From positions 25,226,948-25,290,947 of the forward strand of contig OX621236.1 in the NCBI GenBank assembly GCA_951640165.1: a stretch of DNA of 64,000 nt. The letters are read 5' to 3'. A program made the position numbers and the translations under genes. Of the stretch, positions 42,126 through 54,363 are shown piece after piece. Source of the DNA: Pseudoips prasinana (Eukaryota > Arthropoda > Insecta > Lepidoptera > Nolidae). Numbering within the stretch: the first letter of the stretch is position 1; the number at the start of each line of letters is the position of its first letter. The notes beneath the pieces are model-generated. The model was given only the letters and a program-made list of their open reading frames with translations. It did not search any database and was not told where the DNA came from.

Positions 42126-42175
42126 ATACTAATATAAAAATACTGATATAAGAAATTCTCTGACCAAATCGGAGA

Positions 42176-42375
42176 TATTCTCAAGAAAGGCCAGTTCAGA
42201 AGTAACCTAAACCGATGATGTATGAAGAATATAATGACAGTAAATAAGGCTAAAGAGGTGTGCAAAGATCGTTACAAATGGAAATACGTTGTCTCTGCCT
42301 GTCCCTCTGGGAAACAGGCGTGAGTCTATGTATGTATGTTAGACACCTACATACATACGTAGAGTCACGCCTGTA
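42176..42375 (+). repeat. RTE-like LINE 3' tail with fold-back
   Basis: 'gtatgaagaatataatgaca', 'gcaaagatcgttacaaatgg' and 'gggaaacaggcgtgagtcta' match the insert at 63,341. From memory this is the 3' tail of lepidopteran RTE-type LINEs. After 42,330 the last 25 bp recur in inverse ('catacatacgtagagtcacg'), making a fold-back. Confidence 0.55.
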
Positions 42376-42608
42376 TAGAATAAAATACAGCAATATATAA
42401 GTACGTTTATCAAATGTCAGGTTGCCATACAAGTACAGGCTCTGCTTAGTTTCAGATCAGATGCCGTTGTATTAGTAGTCCTAAGCAGTTTTCTGTATCG
42501 CTGGTGATTTACAAGTCTTTCAACATTGATATATGTCACACACACAATGTCATAGTCATCCTGTGCGAGAATGAAATTCGAAATACGGTCACTGAGCTCG
42601 ATGATAAA

Positions 42609-43018
42609 GCCTTTTTTTTTGGTAAGGCAGGGGGAATGCCTACGCATGCCAGCCGCAAAAAGTGTCTGCGGGTGGATATGCCGGACTCGCACCGACTAAA
42701 CCTAAACTGCCGTGGACTTCTCTTGGCGCCTAACGGGAGGAGCCCCGGGAACGCGGGTATGGTGCTCCGGTGCCCCCCTTTTACGCCATGTCCCAGATGG
42801 TCGGGACACGTACCCTGGGAGGGCTCGAGATTGCCCTCCCCTATTGCCGACTTCTGCCAGTCCGGCACAGCAACTGTGCCACAAACAGATCGCCGTCTTC
42901 CCGGAGCTACTTGTACGTAGCGGCAGTGGAGGACACTTCTCACACTGCCGCCGTAGCCCCGAGGGGAGTTGGGCTCGATGATACTTTTATTTCCTGGTCG
43001 TCTTAAGCCCCAACCCAT
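42609..43018 (-). repeat. R1-like LINE 3' UTR
   Basis: GC-rich block on the minus strand with 'cctcggggctacggcggcag', 'gagccctcccagggtacgtg' and 'gtgcgagtccggcatatcca', ending in a poly(A) (seen as T-run at 42,609-42,620). It is colinear with the region after the R1-like coding end at 54,561. The overlapping long frames (e.g. 42,536-43,018) are not conserved with the other copy, so they are not genes. Confidence 0.6.
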
Positions 43019-43146
43019 GTATGTATATTATAAGGTGGAGCAGTAAAAGCTTCTTAGACTAACTGCAATCTTCGGTGTATGAGCCCAACCTCGCACTCAG
43101 TGATTTTAGCCATAACATGGGAGAACCTAGCATGTCTACTTATGTA

Positions 43147-43282
43147 CAGACGCCAGCAACATCAAGCTACCCCAATCTGTCAAAGTTCCCCTATTGAAAG
43201 TGAACCTTATAATTATGCGATCAAGTTGAAAATCTATAAAATAAATTTGATAGATTGAGGTAGCTTGATGTGCTGGCGTCTG
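43147..43282. mobile_element. TA-flanked MITE, copy 4
   Basis: 'cagacgccagcaacatcaag' at the left and 'gatgtgctggcgtctg' at the right, TA on both sides. Confidence 0.8.
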
Positions 43283-43284
43283 TA

Positions 43285-45897
43285 CATAGATAGATATGTA
43301 TCATTTTAGAATGTAAAATTGCTATGTGTAGCATATCAGTAAATATGCTTAAGTTACAAGTCAATTTATGTTTATTTGATACGTGGGTACAATTTACTAA
43401 AGTTGCCTACTCATATTTGCATAGTGGTGTACCTTCACAATTCAATATCGCTAACTTTCAGAAACAACCTATTACACCAAAACGTAGTACTTAGGCGCGG
43501 CAACATCTAGTGCCTTATTTTAAATTTCAAATTAAACTGGTGACATATACGAAACCAGTTAGAAACATGACCCAGGCGTTATACTTCAATGTTAATTTAT
43601 AACGCATATAATAAACTCAGAAGCAGAGAATATTAAATTAAAATAACGACGCTGTCCTAATATCGATTTATCCTAGAAAACGGGTTTCTACTCAAGTCGG
43701 TTACTTTAGGACCACGGATAACATACTACCTCTATATCAGAGTACGACATATTGTGACAGTGTTCGCATTTTTATATATTTGACTCATTCATTGTGATAT
43801 TTAAATCTTACAGGATACGAAGAGAAGATGAATAAAGAAACCATAAAAGCCATAAGAAATAAGAAAAGATTTTTTCTTTTAAAAAAAAACCTTACAAAAA
43901 TATAAATCTTGAATAATAATTATAAATTTTATTGATTTATTAAAATTAAATTTGCGATAAGAATTTAAATTTACTTCTTTCAATTTTTTTCGATTTTATA
44001 TGAATATATATTTAAGTAGATAAATTAAGGTTTAGTCTAGTGCAAATTTCAGACAGTCTTTCTGACGTTTATTAAGTAAGATATTTGTGTATGCATGGTT
44101 GCATAACAAACATGCTAAGATTTACATACAAAATTGTTCACATGTAAAACGTTTATTAGGATGGGATAGCGAAATTTATATAACACTGGGCCTACCTAAA
44201 CTTGTAGTTGTCCAAGTCTTAGTATAGGTTTCAGATAAGACTGATATTATATCGATATTCTCGGCGACCTTCCAGCTACAACAACATATATAAATACTAC
44301 TATAATATAAATACTAATACTGCGTTCAAAGTTTAAGAGAACGCAAGTCTTTAATTTAGAATATTTCGGTATATTATTAACTCACCTTTGCATTGATCGC
44401 AACCTATACTCTTGTCATATACTCTTGTACATGTCAAATTTATATGGAATCATGTCTCAAGTTTATCTATACAAACAAAACAAATATATAAGTAAAATCA
44501 GTTCTGAAACAACAATTCTGAAATATGTTGGTTAAAAATAACACTGCTTCAATTCATTCTACAACAAACGTCTATAAAATCCTACATAAAACGATCTGTA
44601 TCTATTGGTTCGCCAGGTGGATAGACAGATAAAGTGTCAAGTGAATTGAGCGCGAGGTTGGATGAGAATAAAAAAACTTAGTTCCTTTGATTGCGAGAAA
44701 TAACAAAAGCTTTCAGAAGATTCATTCCGCGGTTGAAAGCTTTCCGTAGAATTGATATCTACTTGACGGATTTGCGGATTTCTGTGAAATGTTACTAAAA
44801 GTTTGTGTTATTGGATTGTTTTGCGGTTACAGAAAAATAAGGAAAAATGAGCGAGTCGGGGTAGATGTTTCGAAATTAGAGAGCGACTATACGTAAGGTG
44901 CAGTAATTAAACATTACAATACAAAACCTCCCAGCCATACAAAGTTATTTTAAGTCTGAGTTTAGTCTGTGTGTGAATTTGATATGTATATAGCCTTTAA
45001 ACTAAAGAAATACACTTAATAAACCCACTAAACCGAATAGTGGACATAAATATCAGTTTGGCGAAACACAAGGAGTGTGTGCAGTGTATTTTCTAAACTA
45101 ATGTTATACGCAAAGTCTTCTATCCCTCGACTTCGTATTCAACTAATAATAACAAAAAGGAAATTAAATAACTCATTAAACTGAACGATAGTCAAAAATT
45201 GTTTGATTATTATCCAAACTGATGTTTTTGACTGTAGTTCTTTTCAATGTGTGTTTTGGTTTGGGTTGAGCAAGTATTAGCTAGGTATATATCTGATTCA
45301 TTTATAGTTATTTTCAGTGTGCTTTGTGTCCGCGAATTTCCTGCTCGTAAAATTCTTCTGGGATTTATTTTACCTAGTGTGTCTGATGCTATATATGTGG
45401 CTTCCATTTGAAAAAGGGCAAGGCAAAACAAAAAAAGTGTATGATTGAACTAGGTACTACCGTATTCCCACAAACACGAACGTTTCACTGCTTTACGGAC
45501 GTACCTCCGACAGTACAGAATCGTACCAATTCGTACAGGGAGAGGATTCAAATCCTGTGACAGCAAGAAATTACTTCCATTATTTACTAACACCGATTAG
45601 TTAATTTTTTTTTCATTGAAATAATATTGTGGGTATTTTTTAAGAAATATTTACAAATTAAACCTAGCCCGCTTGTTTTATTAGTTTACTAGATAATATT
45701 TTTTTTACATGACATCGTTGAATATTCTTACATTTGGACGTTTCTTTAATTCTAATCAAACATTTCACCTATGTTAACAGTATTTTTCATGTTCATATAC
45801 TTGAAGTTCAAAACCAGCTTCTTTTGTGTATTTTTATATTTAGAAAAGAATTTCCTCCATAAGATAATACTGACCGTTGGTAAAATATAATTATCTA
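43285..45897. other. long stretch with nothing recognised
   Basis: About 2.6 kb of AT-rich DNA. The only long-ish frame (45,210-45,431, minus) has no recognisable motif. No repeat shared with the rest of the window was found. It may be intron or unique intergenic DNA. Confidence 0.45.
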
Positions 45898-46976
45898 TCT
45901 ATACATATAATAAAATCGTAGGAAAGTCAAAACTGTACATTGAATATTTTTTTTAAAGGATACTTGGGGCGTGATCTACAGTCGATATCGAAACCAAAAA
46001 TATAATTTTTAGAATTTTTGTCTGTTTGTCTGTATGTATGTCCGGGCTAAATTCAAAAAGTACTGCATGGATTAACTTCAAATTTTGCATTAATATTACT
46101 AAGAGGTCGAGTCAACATATAGGCTACATATTATCACGCTATCACCTACGGGGGAGGAGCTGTGATCTTATCTATACATATAATAAAATCGTAGGAAAGT
46201 CAAAACTGTACATTGAATATTTTTTAAAAAGGATACTTGGGGCGTGATCTACAGTCGATATCGACCCAAAAATATAATTTTTAGAATTTTTGTCTGTTTG
46301 TCTGTATGTATGTCCGGTCTAAACTCAAAAATTACTGCATGGATTAACTTCAAATTTTGCATTAATATTACTAAGAGGTCGGGTCAACCTAATCTAATGG
46401 GAGTAACCTTTGTGATTAATGCATCGTTGATTATTATTTTACTTTATTTAACTTACTGACTTTACTTAAAAATGACATCGGGTATTTTTTTTTAAATAAC
46501 AGTAGCAGTCTTAAGTTTATTTCATAGCTAGGCTATTTATAGGTTAGGTTTTCTTAAATTTATAATTCTTATTTCTTTTAAAGTTATATTTTTTAGATTA
46601 AGCTAGAAGTAAGTAGTTATACTGGTCATCATTCAAAATTGTCGCGGACGAAGTCGCGGGCACCAGCTAGTACATATAATAAAATCGTAGGAAAGTCTAA
46701 ACTGTACATTGAATATTTTTTTAAGATACTTGGGGCATGATCTAAATTCGACATCGAAGCCAAAAATATAGTTTTTAGAATTTTTGTCTGTTTGTCTGTA
46801 TGTATGTCCGGGCTAAACTCAAAAAGTACTGCATGGATTTACTCCAAAATTTGCATGAATATTACTAAGCGGTCGGGTCAACATATAGGCTAAATATTAT
46901 CATACTATCACCTACGGGGGCGGAGCTGTGATAATTTATAAAATTTAATGCGGGTAAAACCGCGAGCCACATCTAG
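45898..46976 (+). mobile_element. head-to-tail array of three Helitron-like units
   Basis: Unit A 45,898-46,168 starts TC and lacks its hairpin end. Unit B 46,171-46,670 begins again with 'tctatacatataataaaatc' but carries a different middle and a 'gtcgcggacgaagtcgcg' hairpin with terminal CTAG. Unit C 46,671-46,976 follows at once and ends 'gcgggtaaaaccgcgagcca' then 'catCTAG'. Direct head-to-tail joining is known for Helitrons and fits rolling-circle replication. Confidence 0.65.
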
Positions 46977-47177
46977 TTATAAATACATGAGTAATTATTG
47001 AATGAACCAGTTCTTTACAGTGGTGTTAGTTACACAAGCGGAATAAATTTACGTGTGGCGGGTAACTAACAATAGATTTTCATAGAATGATGATTAAAGG
47101 CGTTTACCGGGTCAATGAGCAGAAATTTCCTTTACTAATTATTCTATTTTGTCACGAAATAGTTGGCTAAAAAAAAA

Positions 47178-47220
47178 AAGTTTGGTCTTATAAAGTACTC
47201 TACTTTATAAGACCAAACTA
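47178..47220. repeat. perfect 19-bp-arm hairpin
   Basis: 'agtttggtcttataaagta' and 'tactttataagaccaaact' around 'ctc'. Perfect pairing, no gene association. Confidence 0.65.
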
Positions 47221-47307
47221 CCTGTAAGATTAGAGACCCGATTAGTAGGTATAAGTTACAACCATTCTGTAGCATCAACATACAATGCATAGATCGGCTC
47301 ATCAACT

Positions 47308-47655
47308 GCATCGTTGGTCTAGCGGTAGCGCGTTCAACCGCAGATTCAAATCCCAGGTCGGACCAAAAGTGATTTTGGGATTTTTCTGTAAAAGGATAAA
47401 TTTTTTAGTATCAGACCGAAGTATGGGAGTTGGCGGTGTTATACGCCCGTGCCTCGGAGAGTACGTTAAACGGTCAGTCCTATCGGTTGTGTCGCTAGTC
47501 GTCCCATCGGATCATGAGAGTAGTGGAATAGCCCTGTGTTTGGCCCCTGTGTTTGGTCACACACTTGTGCACTATAATACGTCCTGCGCATATGGCTGGT
47601 CACCATTGAGACTGGCCACCGTGGCCAAATTCGCCTAGGAGGACATTATTTTTAT
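47308..47655 (+). mobile_element. SINE family 4
   Basis: 'tcgttggtctagcggtagcg', B box 'gattcaaatcccaggt', then 'aaaagtgattttgggatttt' and 'gtcgctagtcgtcccatcgg', ending 'aggaggacatt' before an AT-rich tail. It supplies the uninterrupted version of the SINE at 30,491. Confidence 0.7.
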
Positions 47656-47703
47656 TATTGGATCGGCTCACAGTTCAAATCATCCGATCCTTCAAATAAT
47701 TTT

Positions 47704-47890
47704 TAAAGTCTCGGGTGGAGCAGTGGTAAAAGTCGTCTCGCTATTACCTCGGTGCCCTCGTGTTTTAGGTTTGTTACTGGCATAGGCAACCATTTGTGTG
47801 ATCTGGTCTGTATATGGTGGTTCCGAGGCTGGATGTGATTAGTGTCCCTGAATTGCATGTTTGTGAAGTACCCTATAAGATTTATTAACC
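47704..47890 (+). mobile_element. diverged SINE family 3
   Basis: 'ggtggagcagtggtaaaagt' in the head and 'gaagtaccctataag' at the end follow the family-3 order, with many substitutions. Confidence 0.4.
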
Positions 47891-48019
47891 AAGTGTGGAT
47901 GTAGTAGGTATTTAAAATATCTAACATTACCAAATATTAAACATTTGTGTGCGTTTTTGCCATATATATTTCATTCATGGTGTATTTTAATACTCTACGC
48001 ATCTGGCTGTAATTAATGT

Positions 48020-48200
48020 TTATCATAGCCAGATGCTTTCACTGGTTTATAAGTAATCGGTGAGGTTAAGCAACTAGACACATGGCAAGTCAGGTTCAGG
48101 TGACCGCCAAAGTGGTTTTATTTCTGAGCGTCTATTTGCTTCGGATGGTACGACGGTCCCAGTTGTAATTATTAGATAGCAGTCGTTAAGCCATAGTTTC
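48020..48200 (+). mobile_element. 5S-rRNA-like SINE
   Basis: 'aagtaatcggtgaggttaag' then 'caactaga' and 'gtcaggttcaggtgaccgcc', followed by the family body 'acggtcccagttgtaattat' and 'cagtcgttaagccata'. Confidence 0.55.
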
Positions 48201-48339
48201 AGCCTTTACATCGCTTTTTTACTCGCTTTATATCTTTTGCTAGAGAGTGGAAGCACATATTTTAGGAAGCTGTATTGACTTTTCAGCCTTGTTTGCACAA
48301 GCTTACTAACTAGCTTAAGAAATATTATAAGTAGGTATC

Positions 48340-48485
48340 ACTTAACTGTCATTATCATATCCTAAAGACGTGCATTGCTGGACAGAGGCCTTTTCCAATG
48401 ATCTCCACAATTGCCTATCTTGCACTACTCTCACCTAGCGGCTTCCAACGGCCCTCGCAAGATCATCAGTTCATCTTGGCAACCC
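48340..48485. repeat. LINE 3'-tail-like fragment
   Basis: 'gacgtgcattgctggacaga' and 'ggccttttccaatgatctcc' resemble the end of lepidopteran non-LTR elements read in reverse. No coding part remains. Confidence 0.4.
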
Positions 48486-48795
48486 GTCTGCCGACTGTTT
48501 CTTGTTTATAGGAAAGGTTGAAATAGGTGCTACTTTTTTTTCTAAACAGTAATTATTTCGATTTACGGACGAAGCGTTAAAAAGTCGCATTATTCTTCGA
48601 GCAGCATTAAATATGCTAAACTCAATACGTGTCTCAAAATTAAATTCGTTAGCTTTGCGGTTTGCCAAGTCAATGTCGAGCAATTGGCAAAAAGGTAAAA
48701 ATGCAAAAGGCGAGACCCGACCTTCCCTCTAGGGGTTGACAGCAAACGAATGTACTTTCTTTATTTGGTAACTTTTCTTTAAAATAATATTTTTA

Positions 48796-49232
48796 GGACC
48801 GTCACGTCGTGTTGTATAAGAAACTTTATAATTGCGAACTCTGAGCGCTCGGGAAATGAAGGGTTGAAAGGAGGTTTTAATGAATTGTAGAATCACAAAT
48901 GAAACTTATTTACTGAGTTGAGACTCGATTCTGAGATTTCATGGCATGGCGAAGAAATTGCTATGTAAGCACCCAATAAACACAGACATATTTTTTGTTG
49001 ATACAAATCAATACCGTTCATAGGAATTCCTTTTTGTTTATTCGGAAAAATAACAGAGAGTCACATCATGCTGTATAAGAAGCTTTATAGTTGGAAACTG
49101 TGAGAGGTCGGTAAATAAAAGGTTTAATAAATTGTAGAATCACAAACGAAACTAATTTACTGAGTCGGGACTATATTCTGAGATTTCATGGCATGGCGAA
49201 AAAAATACTATCCAGGCACCCAATACATACTG
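48796..49232. repeat. diverged direct duplication, period about 255 bp
   Basis: 48,796-48,975 and 49,059-49,225 share 'gttgtataagaaactttata'/'gctgtataagaagctttata', 'aattgtagaatcacaaa' and 'gagatttcatggcatggcga'. The divergence indicates an old tandem duplication. Confidence 0.6.
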
Positions 49233-49354
49233 AAGTTGTTTAGTCGTTTGAATGCCGTGCTCAAAATTTTCTTGTTAATTATTTAGAAAAAGAAATCGTT
49301 ATCTCTAGAAATATTTAGCAACTTTTTTCAATTTACTGTACGGACGTGCTGTGT

Positions 49355-49565
49355 GGCTGACGTCAAAGGATATCACCACCCCATTTCATCCCGTAGGGGG
49401 CGTAGAAGTCATCCCGTGGGAATATCTCCCAGAGAACGAGCGGCATCTCTCTGTGTACCATGACCTTCATACTGCGATCTTCAAGTGTGAAATTATGGCA
49501 TATCCCTCCAAATTATGCACCCAAGTCCATTGAGAAAGTCTTTTTGGGGTGGCCTTTGTCCAGCC
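49355..49565 (+). repeat. 'ggggcgtagaa' repeat, copy 3
   Basis: 'gtgtggctgacgtcaaagga', 'catcccgtagggggcgtaga' and, at the end, 'ggcctttgtccagccgtgga'. The last words are a classic LINE tail, supporting a non-LTR origin for this family. Confidence 0.55.
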
Positions 49566-50075
49566 GTGGACGACGGCTGTCATAAATAAATAAATAAATA
49601 TATAGGGACAATGTCACACAGATCATCCTAGCCCCAAACTAAGCAAAGCTTGTACTATGGGTACCAGGCGACGATATACATACTTATATAGATAGATAAA
49701 TACTTAAATACAGTGTTTTTCAACCTTTTTCATGGCGCGGCCCCTTTAGTATGAAGAAATTTTTCGCGACCCCCCTCTACCCGTTTTTTACCCGGTTTAT
49801 TTCATGTACTTTATTTTGTGACAAATATTGAATCCAACATATTATTATCTATTCATTTTCATAATTAGAGTTCGGATAAATACATAATTAAAATGCGAGT
49901 TGAGTAAGCGAGACGCAATGAGCGTTACGGGGGCGACGATGGCTATGCAGTGGCCGCACCCGCGATCGCGACTTGCATGCTTTGGGACTATTTGATGAGA
50001 CCGTCAGCCGGTTACTGTTTGTCGGGCGCCATCTCTTGTTTTTACGTATTTAACAGGGATTATTAATTATTTAAA

Positions 50076-50260
50076 ATGGATAAATTTCTGAAAAGACCAG
50101 CAGAACCGTCAACTTCTAGCGAGAGTGATGAAACTAAAATAAGAAAGAAGTTCTTCAATTCGTATTCTGAAATTCGGATGTACTGTGATTGGGAATAAAT
50201 CACAGTGTGTTATTTGCTTCGAAGTTTTATTAAATCGAGGATAAGCGATATGACGACTGA
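50076..50260 (+). pseudogene. hAT transposase N-terminal remnant
   Basis: 'MDKFLKRPAEPSTSSESDET' followed by 'KIRKKFFNSYSEI' up to a stop at 50,198; after a frame change it reads 'IGNKSQCVICFEVLLNRG'. The C-x-x-C phrase resembles the zinc-finger start of ZBED/FAM200-type hAT transposases. The dimerisation and catalytic regions are deleted. Confidence 0.65.
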
Positions 50261-50551
50261 TGTTTCGAAGACTCCTTGAAATTTGATGAATCTACGGATA
50301 CTGCGGAATGTGTGCACTTTCAAGCTTTTGTGCGTTGAATCCAATGAAAATGTAATGGAAGAAATACTTTTTTGTACAACGTTTCCCACGAATACTACAG
50401 CACTACGCATAGTTTTCTCCATCGTCAAGCTCTTTCGGCCCAAATGCCTTGCCACAAGAACAAGTTCTGAATATTATTATAAAAATTGTAAATTATATTA
50501 AAGAAAAAGCATTTCGGATACGTCTGTTTCGAAAATTTGTGAAGTAATGGG

Positions 50552-50616
50552 AGCGCTCCACTAATATTTACTTTATAATATCCTCTGTATTATAAAGTAA
50601 ATACTGGTGGAGCGCT
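50552..50616. repeat. 29-bp-arm inverted repeat inside the hAT element
   Basis: 'agcgctccactaatatttac' and 'gtaaatactggtggagcgct' pair around an 8-bp loop. Either a nested miniature insertion or a fold-back. Confidence 0.6.
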
Positions 50617-51329
50617 TAGGTGGTTGTCAAGTGACAAAGCCTGAGTTTTGGAACTTCGCGCTTAACATTTAATGTATTTGCAGTAGGCCTAATCATAATA
50701 CTCTAAATACATTTGCAACCCTGTGACTAGCTTTCCCAACCTTATGCGAATTCCCTGTAGAAGCTTCGCGACCCCCCTATAGAGGCTTCGCGACCCCCCA
50801 GGGGGTCGCGACCCACAGGTTGAAAAACACTGCTTAAATACATAGAAAACATCCATGACTCAGAAACAAATATTCGTGCTCATCACACAAATGTTTGCAC
50901 TTACTGGGATTCGAACCCAGGACCACCAGCTTCGTAGGAGCACTACCAACTAGGCTACGGTGATCGTCAAATAATGATGTTGATAAAGAAATGATCATAT
51001 CTGAATTTCTGAAATCTTAGTTTAGGAAATAAAATATAACTTACGCGCAATAAAGTCATCTCACAACTTCGTTCACATATTTAGTAATGAATCGGAAAGA
51101 AATGTTTCATCATAATATTTCTAATATTTTGCTTTCACATAAATTATATTTCCGTACAAACTTTAATCCCCTATTCCCTATTGTTATTTTACACCCTTGA
51201 TATAAAACTTTTACAAACTTTGTCATATTTATTGATATCGAATCAACAGCTTAAAAAAGAACTTTCAAGCTTCAAGCTCTAAAAATGACGATACCTCCAT
51301 AAATCTATTCCAATCCCAAAAGCAGCCTA

Positions 51330-51741
51330 TGTCCTTTCTCAGGCTCCAGACTATCTGTATACGAAATTTAATTTAGATCGATTCAGTAGTTTTGGCGTGA
51401 AAGCGCGACAAACAAACAGAGATACAGACAAAGTTACTTTCATATTTATAACTAGCTGTGCCCGCGACTTCGTCCGCGTGTTAATTAGTTTGTTTGGTTT
51501 TTAGTAAAATAAAAGTAGCCTAAGTTACTCCTTATTACATCAGCTACCTGCCAATAAAAGACCCGTCAAAATCGGTCCAGCCATTTCAGAGATTAGAGGA
51601 ACAAACAGACAGACAGACAGACAAAAATTGTAAAAAATGTTTTTCTTGTGTATGTACCGTATATATATTCATATTTATGTAGTCTAAACCGGTTATTTCA
51701 ATATTACAAACAGACACTCCAATTTTATTTATTTGTATAGA
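51330..51741 (-). mobile_element. two joined Helitron-like units
   Basis: 51,452-51,741 is a full minus-strand unit with CTAG at 51,452-51,455, 'ctgtgcccgcgacttcgtcc' hairpin end, (agac)n and 'gtatagat' at the other end. Directly to its left, 51,330-51,450 has the body of another unit ('agatcgattcagtagttttg') without a hairpin end. Again head-to-tail. Confidence 0.6.
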
Positions 51742-52018
51742 TATTAATAAGAATTATTTATTCCGCTCAGATCAGTCACTCTAAGAGCTGATGTCTAGCC
51801 TGCTTGATGCTTGAGTTAACTAAACAAAACTTAGAGCTTAGAGTTATGAACTAGTGTGAACATTCTTGCAAGAAAAGAAAAAAAAGAAACACAAAAACAA
51901 ATATATTGATACTTAATAATAACAAATATGGGCCCTAATTAGTTCAAATATTTTGAAAAAAAAAGCGTGCCTAAGTAACCGTCTACTGCCTCTGGTCTAG
52001 CATTAAATATGTCAAACT

Positions 52019-52194
52019 TATAACCGAGTTTAGTTACATTTTCATCGTTTTTCACCGTTAAAATCAAACGAGATCAATGGACGCTAAACTCAGCTACAGG
52101 ACGCGGAACTAAGTTTAGTGTTCGATTTTAACGGTGAGATCGGCTCTAAGTTTAGTTCAGTTAAATCAATGAAAATGTAACTAAACTCGGTATA
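52019..52194. mobile_element. MITE with 'accgagtttagttacatttt' ends
   Basis: Left 'ccgagtttagttacattttc' and right 'gaaaatgtaactaaactcgg' are reverse complements. Inner parts also pair ('accgttaaaatc' with 'gattttaacggt'). About 176 bp, non-coding, single copy in the window. Confidence 0.7.
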
Positions 52195-54363
52195 TAATCA
52201 TTAAGTTATTCTGTTAATTTATAGGTATTTATACTAATAACAATGAGAAACAATGCTTAGTAATTGACGTTAATTAACTCTTAGACAAGTAAGAAACTTC
52301 ATTGTGTTTAATTAATGGGTTGAAAAGTTTAAAACTCTTCGGTGCCCCGTTAGCCCATTTAGACCTGTCTTTTAACTTTGTAAATTGAAGTTCTCAAGCA
52401 TTAAGGTAGAAATTTGACGGAATACAATGTTTATATAAAATATTCAAGGCGGCGGATTAATACCATTATGAGTACTCATGTTCTTATTGTTATTGCAGTT
52501 GTTATTATTGTTTCAAAGGATTATAGGCTGGCTTAAGATTGAAATAAATTAATTAAAAAGGTCCTTATTCACATGGACTTTAAATAGCGCTTGTCAATGG
52601 TCAGAACATGGATTAATTACATATATTAATTATAGTATAGTACAAATAGATTCTTAGGTCTGTGACTTATATTAGTCTGGGTGTAGTTATCTATATAAAT
52701 ATGTATTTACAAAAGAAAAGTAGTATATGTAGTGTATCAGTTATTTGTTTCTCATAGTACACGCTCTGATTAGTTTGGGATCAGATGTACGTGTGTAAAT
52801 AATGTCCCTGGATATTATAATTGTTAAGTCATATAGAATTATAATTTCATTTATTACTTAATGGTTTAGTTGAATAGCGACTTTCTTGAAGTTATCGTCA
52901 TGGTGGCTATTTAAGGTTTGTAATAGCTTTACCTATTACAAACCTTAAATAGATATGAATAGTTCTGCTTATGAGAGTAAAGAATTTAATATTATGATTA
53001 TGACCGACTTTGTGTGTACGGTCGCGCTTTAACGCTACCAGCTAATCCAGTACACCCCAACTGAGAAGAAGTAGTGAAACACACTCAGGGGTTTCATCTA
53101 CTACCTACAGGTTTCAACACGGCCCAGTTGAGACGGTCGGGAGAAACACACTCAAGGCGTATAAATGGGATTAGATCTTAATCAATTATTTAGTAGCCGA
53201 ACACAATATCTACTCGATCGGTTGCCTTTTGATGCATTTTGGAGTTCATATATTTAGGAAGAGTATTGATTCATTAATTCATACACAGTGGTAAAATACT
53301 GTCCTTGTTTATGTCCAAATCTTAAAATAAAAAAGATTTTGAAGTAGACTTTAAAAAGTGCTTGTAAATTGTCAAAACATGTTTGTAGTAATATAGTTAA
53401 GTAAACAATATAACTATTTCTAGGTACATATAAATATTTAAATACTCGGATTGTATGGAAACATCCATTATATTTCTTTTTATGTGGAATACACCATACT
53501 TATACACATGGATAATAATATGTATGTATATTCCTCTTGTCTCCCGTCTCCTTTCCTCTTAAATTGTCCTCCAGATGGTTATATTAACTTCCTAACATCT
53601 GTATGAATAAGAAACTCTTATTAATTAGCCATGTCAACATTTGCATCGAAGCCTTGTTCTATTCGCGAGATGAAGTAACGCACAGCGCAGCTACACATAT
53701 CGCAATCGTGCGATTCTCAAAGAAATAGGGCAAAGAATAGACATTATTGAGTAATTAATGTTGCTTCTATTATAATTATTTAGCAATCAAAAATATTCCT
53801 TTCATCACTTTTCGTGAAGGTTACGGATAAAACAACAATGACTTGGCGTGGTGCGCAATCGGTCTCAAGCTTCGATAGAAATAATAACCTACAATAAATT
53901 TAATTTCAGTTTTGGGGTTCCGAAACTTAAAAGTAAAAGAACAAGATCCTTATATTCCTGCAAGAAATGTATATATACGCTACAACTTTATATTACATAT
54001 CCTTGTTTCATCAACATCATCGTCTTTGTTTAAATTGTAAAAAATATAATATTACTCCCATGTATTCATTACAATGATGTAGGCATTTCAAATTAGACAC
54101 AAAGCTAGTGTTTACCACCTTTACATACTCTACACATCTATAGTTATTATTATTATTCCTAAGCAGTTTTTCTCTACACTGGAAGTCTACTAAGTCTACC
54201 ATTTACACCAGGTTATTTGTATGAATACTAACACACAGCATAAGTTATTTATATAATGTATAAGTAGTAATTGTACTGTTGGTGTGCCTATTAATAAAAA
54301 TAAAATATTATTTATAGTTTATTAATCGATTCTTAGGCGTCATTTGATGTTTGTTTTGTAGAT
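52195..54363. other. mostly unrecognised; SINE 3' end and one hairpin
   Basis: Contains the 3' part of SINE family 2 at about 52,675-52,820 ('gtttgggatcagatgtacgt') and a hairpin at 52,908-52,953 ('ctatttaaggtttgtaatag' with its reverse complement). The frames at 53,848-54,033 and 54,017-54,202 show nothing recognisable. Confidence 0.45.

Larger units (their letters stand above)
49711..50832 (+). mobile_element. deleted hAT-like transposon nested in a SINE
   Basis: TIRs 'cagtgtttttcaaccttttt' and, at the right, 'aggttgaaaaacactg', with the perfect 8-bp duplication 'cttaaata' (49,703-49,710 and 50,833-50,840). CAGTG ends and 8-bp duplications are hallmarks of hAT elements. At 1,122 bp it is too short for a full transposase, and only an N-terminal coding remnant remains at 50,076. 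'gcgaccccccagggggtcgc' near the right end is an extra subterminal palindrome. Confidence 0.85.
49583..50967 (-). mobile_element. SINE family 1, interrupted by a hAT element
   Basis: 3' part at 49,583-49,710 and 5' part at 50,841-50,967 are halves of one minus-strand SINE. They are separated by the hAT-like element at 49,711-50,832 and its 8-bp duplication. Confidence 0.85.

Noticed and set aside
42504..43018. Overlapping GC-rich ORFs up to 160 codons on both strands
   Set aside because: They lie in an R1-like 3' UTR. The homologous region after 54,561 does not keep the same frames, so high GC and chance explain them.
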